Positions 52,610 to 62,589 of a stretch of DNA of 64,000 nt are shown here, one piece after another. A model generated the notes under the pieces. The model ran no database searches, was not told where the DNA came from, and saw only the letters and a list, made by a program, of their open reading frames with translations. Both the position numbers and the translations under genes were made by a program. Each line of letters opens with the position of its first letter. Positions within the stretch are counted from its first letter, which is position 1. The stretch comes from Terrimicrobium sacchariphilum (GTDB lineage Bacteria > Verrucomicrobiota > Verrucomicrobiia > Chthoniobacterales > Terrimicrobiaceae), in the NCBI RefSeq assembly GCF_001613545.1, contig NZ_BDCO01000002.1:2542001-2606000 (forward strand). The letters run 5' to 3'.

Positions 52610-53412
52610 CGGCGTTGATTCAACGAGGTATTACGTCGGGCATCCTTATCGTGTGGGGGATATTGCTCACCTATTTTTATTCTTCAGGACGGGTCTCGGC
52701 ATACCTTAGCCCCACGTTTCAGCCATGGACCTTGGCTGCGGGCCTGATGTTGTTGATCCTGTCGGTGATTGTGTGGTTTTCGCCGTCGACGGTTACGAGC
52801 GGCGACGCACCTTCGCTGGCGAAAGGCTTGGGAGGAACGATCTTCAGCGGAGTTGTCCTGACGATTCCGCTCGTGCTGGCCACGATTGTTTCGCCCAGTC
52901 AATTCAGCGCATCGACGGTACTGAACCGGGGGTTGGTCAGTGATGCCAATTCGTTGCCGGGCTACAAGCCACCGGTGGAGCCAGCCTTGCCGACACAGGA
53001 TGGAACGCCCGGGCAGGACATTGCGACCAATCCGTATATGCCGCGCAATGCCGACGGGCAGATTCGCGCCGAGACTATCGACCTGATCTATGCGGCAGAG
53101 GAGAAATCCTTGCGGGCCGATTTTGAAAATAAAGAGGTCGAGATGATCGGGCAGTTCATGCCTGCGAAATCCAATAACGCCAAGGGCGACCGCTTTTCAC
53201 TCGTGCGCATGTACATGGTGTGTTGTGCCGCCGATGCGCGACCCACTGCCGTGACCGTCCAGATGGACCCGGCAGTCAAGATGGAGGAAATGAGCTGGGT
53301 GCGCGTCGTGGGTACGGCGACTTTCCCGGTGGAAGGGGGCCGAGTCATTCCCTTGGTGGTCGCCAAGACCGTCAAACCCAGTGATCCTCCAGAAGAAGCC
53401 ATGATTTATTAA
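52606..53412 (+). CDS. TIGR03943/DUF1980 permease partner protein, YcgQ-like (268 aa)
   Basis: Three N-terminal membrane helices (about 8-26, 40-58, 78-96) are followed by a soluble domain with VEMIGQFMPAKSN, VRMYMVCCAADARPTAVTVQ and WVRVVGTATFPVE, the DUF1980 pattern with its double Cys. This family is nearly always encoded right after a PF03773 permease. Its ATG overlaps the permease stop. The Cys pair could bind metal, which is inference. Confidence 0.88.
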   Translation: MTALIQRGITSGILIVWGILLTYFYSSGRVSAYLSPTFQPWTLAAGLMLLILSVIVWFSPSTVTSGDAPSLAKGLGGTIFSGVVLTIPLVLATIVSPSQFSASTVLNRGLVSDANSLPGYKPPVEPALPTQDGTPGQDIATNPYMPRNADGQIRAETIDLIYAAEEKSLRADFENKEVEMIGQFMPAKSNNAKGDRFSLVRMYMVCCAADARPTAVTVQMDPAVKMEEMSWVRVVGTATFPVEGGRVIPLVVAKTVKPSDPPEEAMIY

Positions 53413-53419
53413 GATTTCC

Positions 53420-54550
53420 ATGAAACGTCTCCTTGCCCTCCTGCTGTTGTTGCCAGCCCTTGCCTTCGCCGAGTTTCGCGGCGCCTGGATCGCCACGGTG
53501 CATAATATCAACTTCCCGTCCGAGCCGGGACTCTCTGCGGAAGCACAGAAGGCGCAGATCATTCGGCTGCTCGATGCGGCCAAGCGTAATCGGGTGAATG
53601 CCGTTCTCTTTCAGGCGAGGCCCGAGAGCGATGCATTGTATGCTTCCAAGATCGAACCGTGGAGTCGCTATCTCACGGGAACCCAGGGTGCGTCGCCGGG
53701 CTACGATCCGCTGGCTTTCCTGATCTCCGAAGCCAAGAAAAGAGGCATCCAGGTTCACGCCTGGTTGAATCCCTATCGCGGAGCAGCCAATGCATCACAG
53801 CCTCGCGCGGCCAATTCCATCACGAAAAAGTTCCCCCAATATACCTACCGCGTGGGCAATGTGCTCTGGATGGACCCAGGTGCTCCGGCGGTGCAGGACC
53901 AGATTGTCGCCGTGGTGAAGGATCTCGTGTCGCGGTACGACCTCGATGGCGTGCATTTTGACGATTACTTTTACCCGTATCCGACCGACAGCGGCGCGGT
54001 TTATCCCTTCCCGGACGACGCGACGTATGCCGCCTACCGTGCTCGGGGAGGTTCGCTGTCGAAATCCGAATGGCGCCGGGAAAACGTCAATACACTGATT
54101 CGCCGGGTCGGTGAAACGGTCCATGCCACGCGCAGCGGGGTAAAGTTTGGCGTCAGCCCGTTCGGCATTTTTCAACCCGGCGTGCCTGCGGGAATCGTCG
54201 CCGGAGTGGACCAGTTTAACCAGCTTTACGGCGATCCGCTGAAATGGATGCGCTCAGGCTGGATCGACTATCTTGCGCCGCAGCTTTACTGGAAGGATGG
54301 GGGACCGCAGAGCTTTTCCACCCTGCTGCGCTGGTGGCGGAGTCCGCAGGTGAACCCCGCCGGCGTGCCGATCTATCCCGGCATCGCCGTGGATCGCCTG
54401 ACGACGCACGGCTGGCCCGCTTCGGAGATCGGTCGCCAGTTGCAGATCGAAAAAGCCACCGGGCCGCGGAATGGCGGCGGTGTGATCTTTTGGAACATCA
54501 AAGCTCTCCAAAATAACACCAAGGGAGTCTCGGGAGTCGTATCCTCCTAG
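53420..54550 (+). CDS. GHL10 family (PF02638) exported glycosidase, DigH-like (376 aa)
   Basis: Signal peptide (about 1-17, LLALLLLLPALAFA) followed at once by the GHL10 start EFRGAWIATVHNINFPS. The barrel continues with NAVLFQARPESDALY, IQVHAWLNPYR, YDLDGVHFDDYFYPYP, FGVSPFGIFQP and IDYLAPQLYWKDG. The E. coli member DigH cleaves denuded peptidoglycan glycan strands, so a cell-wall role is plausible. It starts eight bases after the DUF1980 gene and is followed directly by the AttH-like gene. Confidence 0.93.
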   Translation: MKRLLALLLLLPALAFAEFRGAWIATVHNINFPSEPGLSAEAQKAQIIRLLDAAKRNRVNAVLFQARPESDALYASKIEPWSRYLTGTQGASPGYDPLAFLISEAKKRGIQVHAWLNPYRGAANASQPRAANSITKKFPQYTYRVGNVLWMDPGAPAVQDQIVAVVKDLVSRYDLDGVHFDDYFYPYPTDSGAVYPFPDDATYAAYRARGGSLSKSEWRRENVNTLIRRVGETVHATRSGVKFGVSPFGIFQPGVPAGIVAGVDQFNQLYGDPLKWMRSGWIDYLAPQLYWKDGGPQSFSTLLRWWRSPQVNPAGVPIYPGIAVDRLTTHGWPASEIGRQLQIEKATGPRNGGGVIFWNIKALQNNTKGVSGVVSS

Positions 54551-55630
54551 ATGACGCGAATAATCCTCCTCCTGTTTGCCTCACTCGCCGTCGCCTGTGG
54601 CGAGTGGAAACTGGCGCTGCCGGGGTGGGAGTATCAGTTCCCTCGCGACCATGGGAACCATCCCGGTTTCAAGACCGAGTGGTGGTACTTCACTGGGAAC
54701 GTCTCAACCGCCGACGGACGCGAGTTTGGATATCAGCTCACTTTTTTTCGCCAGGGGGTAAGCCCCGACGATAGCAAGGCCGAATCACGCTTCGTCACCC
54801 GAGACCTCAAGCTGGCGCATTTTGCCCTGAGTGATCTGAAGACACCCCGGTTCAGTTTTTCCCAGAAGCTTGCCCGTGGTGCTTATGGAGAGGCGGGATT
54901 TGATGAAGGCGACAGTGTGGCATGGATCGACGGCTGGCGTTGTGAGCGATCGGGTGAGGGGTTTCGCATCCAGGCGGAGAAGGGTGATGTGAGTATTGAC
55001 TTAACCTTGCTGCCACAGAAACCGCCCGTCATTCATGGCAAGGACGGGGTGAGTCAAAAAGCGGAGGGCGCGGGGAGGGCGTCGCACTATTATTCGTTTA
55101 CTCGATTAAAGACCACCGGACAGATCACCTCCGGAGGGAAGACGTACCCGGTGACCGGGCTCTCGTGGTTCGACCACGAATGGGCCACCAACCAGCTCGG
55201 GGCGGATCAGGAGGGATGGGACTGGTTCAGTGTGCAGTTTGACGACAATACAGAACTCATGCTCTTTCAACTGCGCCTGAAAAAGGGCGGGCGTGATCCG
55301 TATTCCGGAGGGACGTGGGTCGCTGCTGATGGTAAGGGAGAGGCGATACCTGACAGTGATTTCAGCCTGACCCCGGTCCGGTGGTGGCAGGCACCGAAAA
55401 GCGCCGCCCGCTATCCGGTGGAGTGGAGGTTGGAAATCCCGGGCCGGAACTTTGTCGCCACGGTGCGCGCGGCAACCGAGAACCAGGAGCTCAACCTTGA
55501 TCCCATTCGCTATTGGGAAGGGGCGATTCGCGTGTCCGGAGAACGCGACGGAAAACCGATCTTGGGCAGGGGCTATCTCGAGATGACCGGCTACGCGAGC
55601 AAGGTCGTCGGGATGCAGGAGGAGAAGTAA
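54551..55630 (+). CDS. AttH/CrtC lipocalin-like hydrolase family protein (359 aa)
   Basis: A signal peptide (about 1-17) is followed by HPGFKTEWWYFTGNV, FGYQLTFFRQ, VTGLSWFDHEWATNQLG and WDWFSVQFDDNTELMLFQLR. This is the double-lipocalin fold of AttH and carotenoid 1,2-hydratases. No carotenoid gene is near, so a lipid-related envelope function is more likely than CrtC activity. Its ATG directly follows the stop of the previous gene, and its stop lies four bases from the convergent trpG stop. Confidence 0.88.
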   Translation: MTRIILLLFASLAVACGEWKLALPGWEYQFPRDHGNHPGFKTEWWYFTGNVSTADGREFGYQLTFFRQGVSPDDSKAESRFVTRDLKLAHFALSDLKTPRFSFSQKLARGAYGEAGFDEGDSVAWIDGWRCERSGEGFRIQAEKGDVSIDLTLLPQKPPVIHGKDGVSQKAEGAGRASHYYSFTRLKTTGQITSGGKTYPVTGLSWFDHEWATNQLGADQEGWDWFSVQFDDNTELMLFQLRLKKGGRDPYSGGTWVAADGKGEAIPDSDFSLTPVRWWQAPKSAARYPVEWRLEIPGRNFVATVRAATENQELNLDPIRYWEGAIRVSGERDGKPILGRGYLEMTGYASKVVGMQEEK

Positions 55631-55634
55631 TCTC

Positions 55635-56198
55635 CTAAAGCGTCAGGAAATTGCCGAGCAGCCGCTTGCCTTCCGAGGTCAGGATGCTCTCGGGGTGAAA
55701 CTGGACGCCGTACACAGGATACTCCTTGTGAGCGAGGCCCATGATTTCACCCTCGGCGGTTTCGGCCGTGATCTTGAGGCACTCCGGCAGGGTCTCGCGC
55801 TTCACCAGCAGCGAGTGATAACGAGTCGCTTCGAAGGGTGAGGGAAGACCGGCAAAGACATTCTCGCCATGATGCAGGATGGGGGAGGTCTTGCCGTGCA
55901 TGAGCCGTCCGGCGCGGACGACGTCGCCGCCATAAACCTGCCCGATGCTCTGATGCCCGAGGCAGACGCCGAGAATGGGTTTCTTCGGGCCAAACTCCTC
56001 GATGACCGCACAACTGATCCCGGCTTCCGTCGGAGTGCAGGGACCGGGCGAAACCACGATGCGATCGGGGTTCATCGCTGCGATTTCCTCGATGGTGATT
56101 TCGTCGTTGCGGCGTACCACGGGGTCTTCTCCCAACTCCCCGAAATATTGCACGAGGTTGTAGGTGAAGGAATCGTAGTTATCGATGACGAGGAGCAT
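55635..56198 (-). CDS. trpG: anthranilate/aminodeoxychorismate synthase glutaminase subunit
   Basis: A class I amidotransferase of 187 residues that supplies ammonia to the chorismate-using subunit. The triad is Cys79 (GVCLGHQ), His168 and Glu170 (VQFHPES), and the family start [19 protein letters not shown] and SPGPCTP are present. It follows trpE with an 18-base gap. In many bacteria the same protein serves both tryptophan (TrpG) and folate (PabA) synthesis; the name rests on its neighbour. Confidence 0.94.
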   Translation of the reverse strand: MLLVIDNYDSFTYNLVQYFGELGEDPVVRRNDEITIEEIAAMNPDRIVVSPGPCTPTEAGISCAVIEEFGPKKPILGVCLGHQSIGQVYGGDVVRAGRLMHGKTSPILHHGENVFAGLPSPFEATRYHSLLVKRETLPECLKITAETAEGEIMGLAHKEYPVYGVQFHPESILTSEGKRLLGNFLTL

Positions 56199-56216
56199 GG
56201 TGAGAAATCTAGTCGA

Positions 56217-57712
<1,496 letters not shown>

Positions 57713-57716
<4 letters not shown>

Positions 57717-58315
57717 GAAAAGGATACCTTCGGAGCTTCTTTCTCCGCCGGATTTTCGATCTGGAACAACTCGGCCGGCGCGAAGTTGAACATGCCGGCC
57801 ACGATGCTGGAGGGAAAAACCTCCCGCTTGGTGTTGTAGGCCATGACGGAATCGTTGTACGCCTGACGGGCAAAGGAAATCTTGTTCTCGGTCGAGGTGA
57901 GTTCCTCAGTGAGCTGCATCATGTTCTGGTTCGCCTTCAGGTCCGGGTAGGCCTCGGCCACGGCAAAGAGGCGGCCGAGCGCGCCGGTGAGGCCGCTCTC
58001 GGCTCCGGCGAGTTCCTTCATCGACTGAGGATCGCCTGGATTCGCCGCGGCTTTCGACCCGGCGCTGGTGGCAGAGTTACGGGCGGCGACGACGGCCTCG
58101 AGGGTTTCCCGTTCATGCTTGATGTAGCCCTTGGCAGTTTCGACCAGATTCGGGATCAGGTCATAACGGCGCTTCAGTTGCACGTCGATCTGGGCAAAGG
58201 CGTTCTTATAGCGATTGCGGAGAGCGACGAGCGAGTTGTAGATGCCGATCGCAAACAAGCCGATCAGGACAGCGCCGCCGACGAGTACGAGGAGGAGGAT
58301 CAATGCCGTTGCCAT
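57713..58315 (-). CDS. LemA family protein (200 aa)
   Basis: A single N-terminal membrane helix (about 3-25, LILLLVLVGGAVLIGLFAIG) is followed by the LemA helical bundle: YNSLVALRNRYKNAFAQIDV, LKRRYDLIPNLVETAKGYI, FAVAEAYPDLKANQNMMQL, FARQAYNDSVMAYN and FPSSIVAGMF. These are all LemA signatures. Cellular role is poorly known in the family. The stop overlaps the trpE start, an unusual partner, and smpB lies 44 bases upstream. Confidence 0.93.
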
Positions 58316-58359
58316 GATGAAAAAGAGTGCCCGTGCCTGAGGCCGTGCGCAATGGAAAA

Positions 58360-58818
58360 TCAGCGCTTCCGCTGAATACCTGCCAGCACCCGGTCGATCT
58401 CGCGTTCCTGCACGCGCTTTTTCAGATCGGCGCGCTTGTCGACGTCCTGCTTACCCTTGCCGAGACCGAGTTCGACTTTCACGCGGCCCTTCTTCCAATA
58501 CATGCGGAGGGCGACGAGAGTGCGACCCGCCTGCTCGATGGCACCAGCCACCTTGTCGATCTCCAGTCGATGAAGGAGAAGGCGGCGGCGACGCTTGGGC
58601 TCGTGCTGTTCGTGACTGGCTCGCAGATAGGGCTGGATATCGCTATCGTAGAGAAAGATCTCCCCGCCATCCAGACGCGCGAAAGCGCCCTGCAGGTTGA
58701 CATGGCCAAGGCGAATGGATTTGACCTCGGTGCCCTTCAGTTCGATGCCAGCCTCGAGCTTTTCCAGGATATGGTAATCCCGGAACGCCTTGCGATTGAC
58801 GACAATTTCAGCGGACAT
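58360..58818 (-). CDS. smpB: SsrA-binding protein
   Basis: The tmRNA partner in trans-translation, 152 residues and full length. Blocks include NRKAFRDYHILEKLEAGIEL, LKGTEVKSIRLGHVNLQGAF, GEIFLYDSDIQPY and LVALRMYWKKGRVKVELGLG, with the basic C-terminal tail that follows mRNA in the decoding channel. It is 24 bases after rpoZ and likely co-transcribed. Confidence 0.96.
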   Translation of the reverse strand: MSAEIVVNRKAFRDYHILEKLEAGIELKGTEVKSIRLGHVNLQGAFARLDGGEIFLYDSDIQPYLRASHEQHEPKRRRRLLLHRLEIDKVAGAIEQAGRTLVALRMYWKKGRVKVELGLGKGKQDVDKRADLKKRVQEREIDRVLAGIQRKR

Positions 58819-58842
58819 GATCAGCCCGCGCAGGAATTGAAA

Positions 58843-59061
58843 CTATTCCTGCGGCTCCTCGCCGTTCTCTGGCTTTGAAACCACCAAGCGCCCCTGGGCG
58901 ATCTCGGCGAGCGCGATGTCGGCGAGACCCATGCGGCCCTCCACCGAAACCATCGGGCGGCTCCCCGCGCTGAGCTGACGCACGCGCTTGGAGACCATGT
59001 TGATCAATACTTGAGGGTCGGTAGCTACTTTGGAGGCTTCTTCGATGAAAATGCTGTTCAT
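58843..59061 (-). CDS. rpoZ: DNA-directed RNA polymerase omega subunit
   Basis: A 72-residue protein with LINMVSKRVRQLSAGSRPMV and ADIALAEIAQGRLVV, matching the conserved RpoZ core (R-x-x-Q-L, I-A-L-x-E-I-x-x-G). It assists RNA polymerase assembly. It is the first gene of the minus-strand run with smpB, lemA, trpE and trpG. Short length makes the call slightly less certain than its neighbours. Confidence 0.88.
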   Translation of the reverse strand: MNSIFIEEASKVATDPQVLINMVSKRVRQLSAGSRPMVSVEGRMGLADIALAEIAQGRLVVSKPENGEEPQE

Positions 59062-59212
59062 AGGTAATGAACCCGGTCGACAAGTCGAGCGGAACGTTTA
59101 CACGTAGCGGAGCGGCGCGCTTTGTCAATGGAAAAGGCATCTTTTTCGATTCGACTCCACGGCGAGGGATGGCCGGGTCTGTTACAAGTTATTCACAATC
59201 TATTCACTGCCA

Positions 59213-59240
59213 TTGACACGATAAAGAGGACGGTGATAGT
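59213..59240 (+). promoter_or_regulatory. candidate promoter of the HNH gene
   Basis: TTGACA (59213-59218), a 16-base spacer and GATAGT (59235-59240, four of six -10 bases) lie 55 bases before the HNH ATG. A DnaA-box-like TTATTCACA (59189-59197) is just upstream. Confidence 0.4.
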
Positions 59241-59295
59241 TTCCGCGAATTCCGCGGGACTTCCCCCGTGCTGTTCCGCGAGTTGACCGCAATAT

Positions 59296-59907
59296 ATGGA
59301 GTCAGTTCTCGAACAACCCGTGCTTGTGCTCAACCGCTTGTGGCAAGCGGTTAATACCTGTTCCGTCCGTCGAGCTTTCACCTTGTTGTACCAAGGCCAG
59401 GCTCAAGTTGTCTCGGCCGAGGATGGAAAGAACTTTGCAACCCATGATTATCGGAGCTGGTGGGATATCTCCCAGTCGCACCCCGAGAAGGAAATGGTGC
59501 GGACGATCTCGTTCAGCATCCGCATTCCTCGCGTGATCGTGCTGCTCATCTTTGAGCGTTTGCCGAAGAAGGAGGTCAAGTTTACCCGGCACAACGTCTT
59601 TGAGCGGGATAAGAATACCTGTCAGTATTGCGGAAAAGTCTTTGATCGTGTGGATCTCAACCTGGATCACGTTCTTCCTCGTGATCGGGGAGGGCAGACG
59701 ACCTGGGAGAACATCGTGTGTTCCTGTATTCCGTGTAACACGAAGAAGGGAAATCGCCTCCCGCACGAGGCAGGAATGCTTCTTATTCGTAAGCCGAAGC
59801 GACCGAAATGGCGTCCCTTTGTGAATGTCTCTATCAGTAATCATCCGCATGATAGCTGGAAGCACTTCCTCGATCTCGCTTACTGGAATGTCGAATTAGG
59901 CGACTGA
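59296..59907 (+). CDS. HNH endonuclease family protein (203 aa)
   Basis: A C-terminal HNH domain has a CxxC zinc pair (TCQYCGKVF), DHVLPRDRGG with the catalytic His, an Asn (WENIVCSC) and a second CxxC-type pair leading to CNTKKGNR. The N-terminus (LEQPVLVLNRLWQAVN, RRAFTLLYQGQAQVV) is shared by single-copy HNH proteins common in Verrucomicrobiota, Planctomycetota and Actinobacteria. It is not inside an intron or restriction locus, so it is more likely a resident nuclease than a homing enzyme. A short stem-loop (59908-59924) follows the stop without a T run. Confidence 0.88.
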   Translation: MESVLEQPVLVLNRLWQAVNTCSVRRAFTLLYQGQAQVVSAEDGKNFATHDYRSWWDISQSHPEKEMVRTISFSIRIPRVIVLLIFERLPKKEVKFTRHNVFERDKNTCQYCGKVFDRVDLNLDHVLPRDRGGQTTWENIVCSCIPCNTKKGNRLPHEAGMLLIRKPKRPKWRPFVNVSISNHPHDSWKHFLDLAYWNVELGD

Positions 59908-60129
59908 CTGAACGCCACGTTCAGGCTTGGGCTGGAGGAGGTCGTGGCGATCCCGGCATGATTTTCCCAAGATATTCAGCCATCCAGGTAGCGCGATTTT
60001 CTGATCAGGATCCTGTACGTATTTCGGGCGACTTCCTGTCTTGATGGAAGGCTAAAAGACAGATGGGGATGCGAGGTCTCCCTGGAGGGTTCTCCTTGTG
60101 CGAGGCTTGAAGTGTGACATCATTCCAGA

Positions 60130-60357
60130 ATGTATAAGGCTCTTCGCGATGCTCTTGAGGCTCGGCTTGCGGTTGTGGCGGATCATTCCCTGCGCGATGC
60201 AGATCCTCATGCCCATCTGGAAAAGCTGAAGGCTGCGAGCGCCCGATTGGAGGAATTGGCGAAACAGCTTCCGCCAAATGCAGATCCCCGGCTGAAGCAC
60301 TTTCTGGAAAGACAGAGTTATCTCAAGGCCAGGGATTGGCTAGCGACGTACGCTTAA
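60130..60357 (+). CDS. small helical protein of unknown function (75 aa)
   Basis: A charged, Ala- and Leu-rich protein (YKALRDALEARLAVVADHSL, LEKLKAASARLEELAKQLP, FLERQSYLKARDWL) with a likely three-helix layout. I do not recognise the family. The frame pattern and codon use look coding, and the ATG directly precedes the alpha-helical start. The 222 bases upstream contain no other gene. It is probably real, with unknown role. Confidence 0.6.
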   Translation: MYKALRDALEARLAVVADHSLRDADPHAHLEKLKAASARLEELAKQLPPNADPRLKHFLERQSYLKARDWLATYA

Positions 60358-60406
60358 GGGCGAACAGAAGATTGTCAGCGGTCTTCTCCCCGCGAGAGGG
60401 GGCAAG

Positions 60407-60820
60407 CTACCAGTTTACCTGGCAGTCCTTACCAGTAAACTGGGAACTAAGGGCCGTGTATTGATGGAGTTCGATGGCTATGCCATCGGGGTCGTTGCAC
60501 CAAACTTGCCAGCTCTGATCGGCACCGAGTTTGGGTGCTTGATGATCGATCTGGTGTTTATGCAGATGGTGACTGACAGCCTGAATGTCGTTCACCTGTA
60601 AGCAGAAATGCGTAATTGCGCTGGAATGCGGAATTTCTCGATCTGACTTCTGAAAGACCTCGATAAATTGATTGGCCCCTACCTCTAAATAGAAGCCTAT
60701 TCTTTGCCCGCTGCGCAGGAAATCGAACTTCTTTCTCATTCCGAGAATCTCAACATAGAACTTTTCGGTAGCCGCAAGATCGCGGGAAAGAATGCAGATA
60801 TGAGCAATTCCTGTAACCAT
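60407..60820 (-). CDS. VOC (glyoxalase/dioxygenase superfamily) protein (137 aa)
   Basis: Paired beta-alpha-beta-beta-beta motifs with MVTGIAHICILSRDLAATEK (His8), FYVEILGMRK, AITHFCLQVND and WQVWCNDPDGIAIELHQYTA (Glu near the end), which fit the metal ligands of the superfamily. The substrate is unknown. It is convergent with the 75-residue gene and preceded by a very A+T-rich stretch (60821-60866), unusual in this region; the gene itself also looks less G+C-rich than its neighbours, which might point to transfer. Confidence 0.85.
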   Translation of the reverse strand: MVTGIAHICILSRDLAATEKFYVEILGMRKKFDFLRSGQRIGFYLEVGANQFIEVFQKSDREIPHSSAITHFCLQVNDIQAVSHHLHKHQIDHQAPKLGADQSWQVWCNDPDGIAIELHQYTALSSQFTGKDCQVNW

Positions 60821-60866
60821 ATTATAATAAATATATTAATAATTTTATTTACTAATATTTGATATA

Positions 60867-61256
60867 TCAGATTCCGAGATCGAAAGCCTTTTGGAGTCCG
60901 GGCTTTTGTGGCTCTTGATTGAGAAACTGCTGGAGGGTCGCTGGAGTCACTTTTCCGGACATTCCTTCCGCTGCCAGACGGCGCAGGGCTGATGCCCAAG
61001 AGGAGTTTTTAGCAATTAAGTTCTTTAGTTCGCGTACAGGCGGACGTCGATCAAAGGCGAGAAGTTCATCAAGGGGCACCTCCAGGGCGGTGGCCCAAGT
61101 GGCTAGTGCTTCAGAGGAAGGTTGGCGGAATCCACGCTCCACATCGGCAATGAACGCCGGAGATTTTAAGCCGGTTCGTTCTGCGAGTGCTCGCATGGAG
61201 AGTTTTCTGGCTTGGCGGAGTTCTTTGAGCTTGTCGCCCAAGGTGCGTGTACTCAT
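60867..61256 (-). CDS. XRE-family helix-turn-helix regulator (129 aa)
   Basis: Residues about 5-65 are a Cro/CI-type HTH: LGDKLKELRQARKLSMRALA, ERTGLKSPAFIADVERGFRQ, PSSEALATWATALEVPL. The C-terminal half (about 75-129) is helical without recognised domain. The ATG at 61256 (MSTRTLGDKL) is preferred over an in-frame GTG at 61271. A perfect inverted repeat lies directly upstream. It may control the VOC gene, 46 bases downstream in the same direction, and/or itself. Confidence 0.85.
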   Translation of the reverse strand: MSTRTLGDKLKELRQARKLSMRALAERTGLKSPAFIADVERGFRQPSSEALATWATALEVPLDELLAFDRRPPVRELKNLIAKNSSWASALRRLAAEGMSGKVTPATLQQFLNQEPQKPGLQKAFDLGI

Positions 61257-61271
61257 GTGCAGAAACTGCAC
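61257..61271. promoter_or_regulatory. inverted repeat before the XRE gene, candidate operator
   Basis: GTGCAG (61257-61262) and CTGCAC (61266-61271) are perfect complements around AAA, abutting the ATG of the XRE gene. This is suitable for autoregulation by a dimeric HTH protein, but it is untested. Confidence 0.45.
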
Positions 61272-61335
61272 GTTCGCGCTTCAGCGTACAAGAAATATTC
61301 AAGAAATCCGCGTGCGCATGTTCGCAATTACGCGA

Positions 61336-62589
61336 TCAAAGCGAGCGGCGCTGATAGACTCGCTCCTCGATCCAGTCGATCAACTCACTCCGGGCTGCCT
61401 CTCCTCCGACGCATCCACTGTAGGACTGGCAAGTGGCGCGGATTTTGTCGGAGCTGATCAGTTCTTGAAGTGTTGCGGCGAGACGAGGGGTATCGAGGTG
61501 TCTATAGGCCAGCATTTTGCCGAGTCCCAATCGGCTAATTCGCTGCGCGTTGTCTGGCTGGTCATGAGACTTGGGGATGATGAGCTGGGGAATTCCCGCG
61601 GCGACAGCCTTGGAAGTTGTCCCGATCCCGCCATGATGGACCGCAGCGAGACATTTCGGAAAAATGTTCTCAAAAGGAACGTGAGGATAATGGAAAGTCC
61701 CGGGAGGCAGTGCGATCGTGGGGCGATCCAGGCTGACCAAGAGGCAGCGACGGCCTATTTCGTGGGTGGCTCGAATTGCGCAGCGTTGAAAGTGCTCGAT
61801 ATCAAAATTTGCTGAACCATGCGTCCAGATGATGGGAGGCTCTCCTCTGGACAGAAAACTGTCCAATTCGGGAGGTAAAGGCTGCGTTTTAAACGTGACG
61901 GGAAAATTGGACGTTCGGACTCCTTGCGGCCAATCGGACTGAGGAGCGGCGAACCAATCAGGAAACATTGCGATACCCCCAAGGCCTCCATGGAGGCCTT
62001 CGTCATAAAAACTCCGCCACCGCTGGAGACCAAGTTGGGAGCGGAGGCGGTTGAGGGGACGTTCAGCCACGACCCAGATCAGCCGATCCACCAACCAGAA
62101 GAACGCTCGCTTGAACCAAAGCGGAGTGTGCTGGAGGAAGCCCATACTGGTCATGAAGAGCGGGAAGTCATGGATACTGCGAACACAGATCGGCTGCATA
62201 TGGACCATGATCCGAGGAATGCCTTTAGCTTCTGCGAGTGAGGCGATCGCCACCCCCAGAGTGGAGAGAATAGCGAGATCGAACTGATCACCTGCGCGGT
62301 CGAAGGCCGCCACCGCCTCGGGAATCGTGTCCACCATTCCCTTGATAACGGTACGCGGACCATTGCGAGGATCCCACGCCTTGGGATTGCGAGCAAAGGC
62401 GAGGAATTGCTCCTCGGTGCCGATGGGGACAGCGGTGAAACCCTTTTTGTCAATGAGTCGCTGGTAATGGGGGGTGATGATGAAGACAACTTCGTGCCCT
62501 CGAGCGGCCATCCCCTCAGCGATCCAGATCAACGGGTTGACGTCGCCCTCGCTTCCGAACGGGGTAAAAAGAACCCGCAAGCGCCTCAT
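61336..62589 (-). CDS. GT1-family glycosyltransferase, MGT/UGT-like (417 aa)
   Basis: A GT-B fold enzyme: N-domain VLFTPFGSEGDVNPLIWIAE and GHEVVFIITPHYQRLI, C-domain with WTHGSANFD, FPKCLAAVHHGGIGTTSKAV and AAGIPQLIIPKSHDQPDNAQ, the donor-binding PSPG-like region of UDP-glycosyltransferases that act on lipids, sterols or polyketides. No signal peptide. Its ATG overlaps the aldo/keto reductase stop (ATGA), so the two are translated together. The acceptor is unknown. Confidence 0.9.
   Translation of the reverse strand: MRRLRVLFTPFGSEGDVNPLIWIAEGMAARGHEVVFIITPHYQRLIDKKGFTAVPIGTEEQFLAFARNPKAWDPRNGPRTVIKGMVDTIPEAVAAFDRAGDQFDLAILSTLGVAIASLAEAKGIPRIMVHMQPICVRSIHDFPLFMTSMGFLQHTPLWFKRAFFWLVDRLIWVVAERPLNRLRSQLGLQRWRSFYDEGLHGGLGGIAMFPDWFAAPQSDWPQGVRTSNFPVTFKTQPLPPELDSFLSRGEPPIIWTHGSANFDIEHFQRCAIRATHEIGRRCLLVSLDRPTIALPPGTFHYPHVPFENIFPKCLAAVHHGGIGTTSKAVAAGIPQLIIPKSHDQPDNAQRISRLGLGKMLAYRHLDTPRLAATLQELISSDKIRATCQSYSGCVGGEAARSELIDWIEERVYQRRSL

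Noticed and set aside
59189..59197. DnaA-box-like TTATTCACA as part of a replication origin
   Set aside because: Only one good box is present, and there is no dnaA, dnaN or A+T-rich unwinding region near it.
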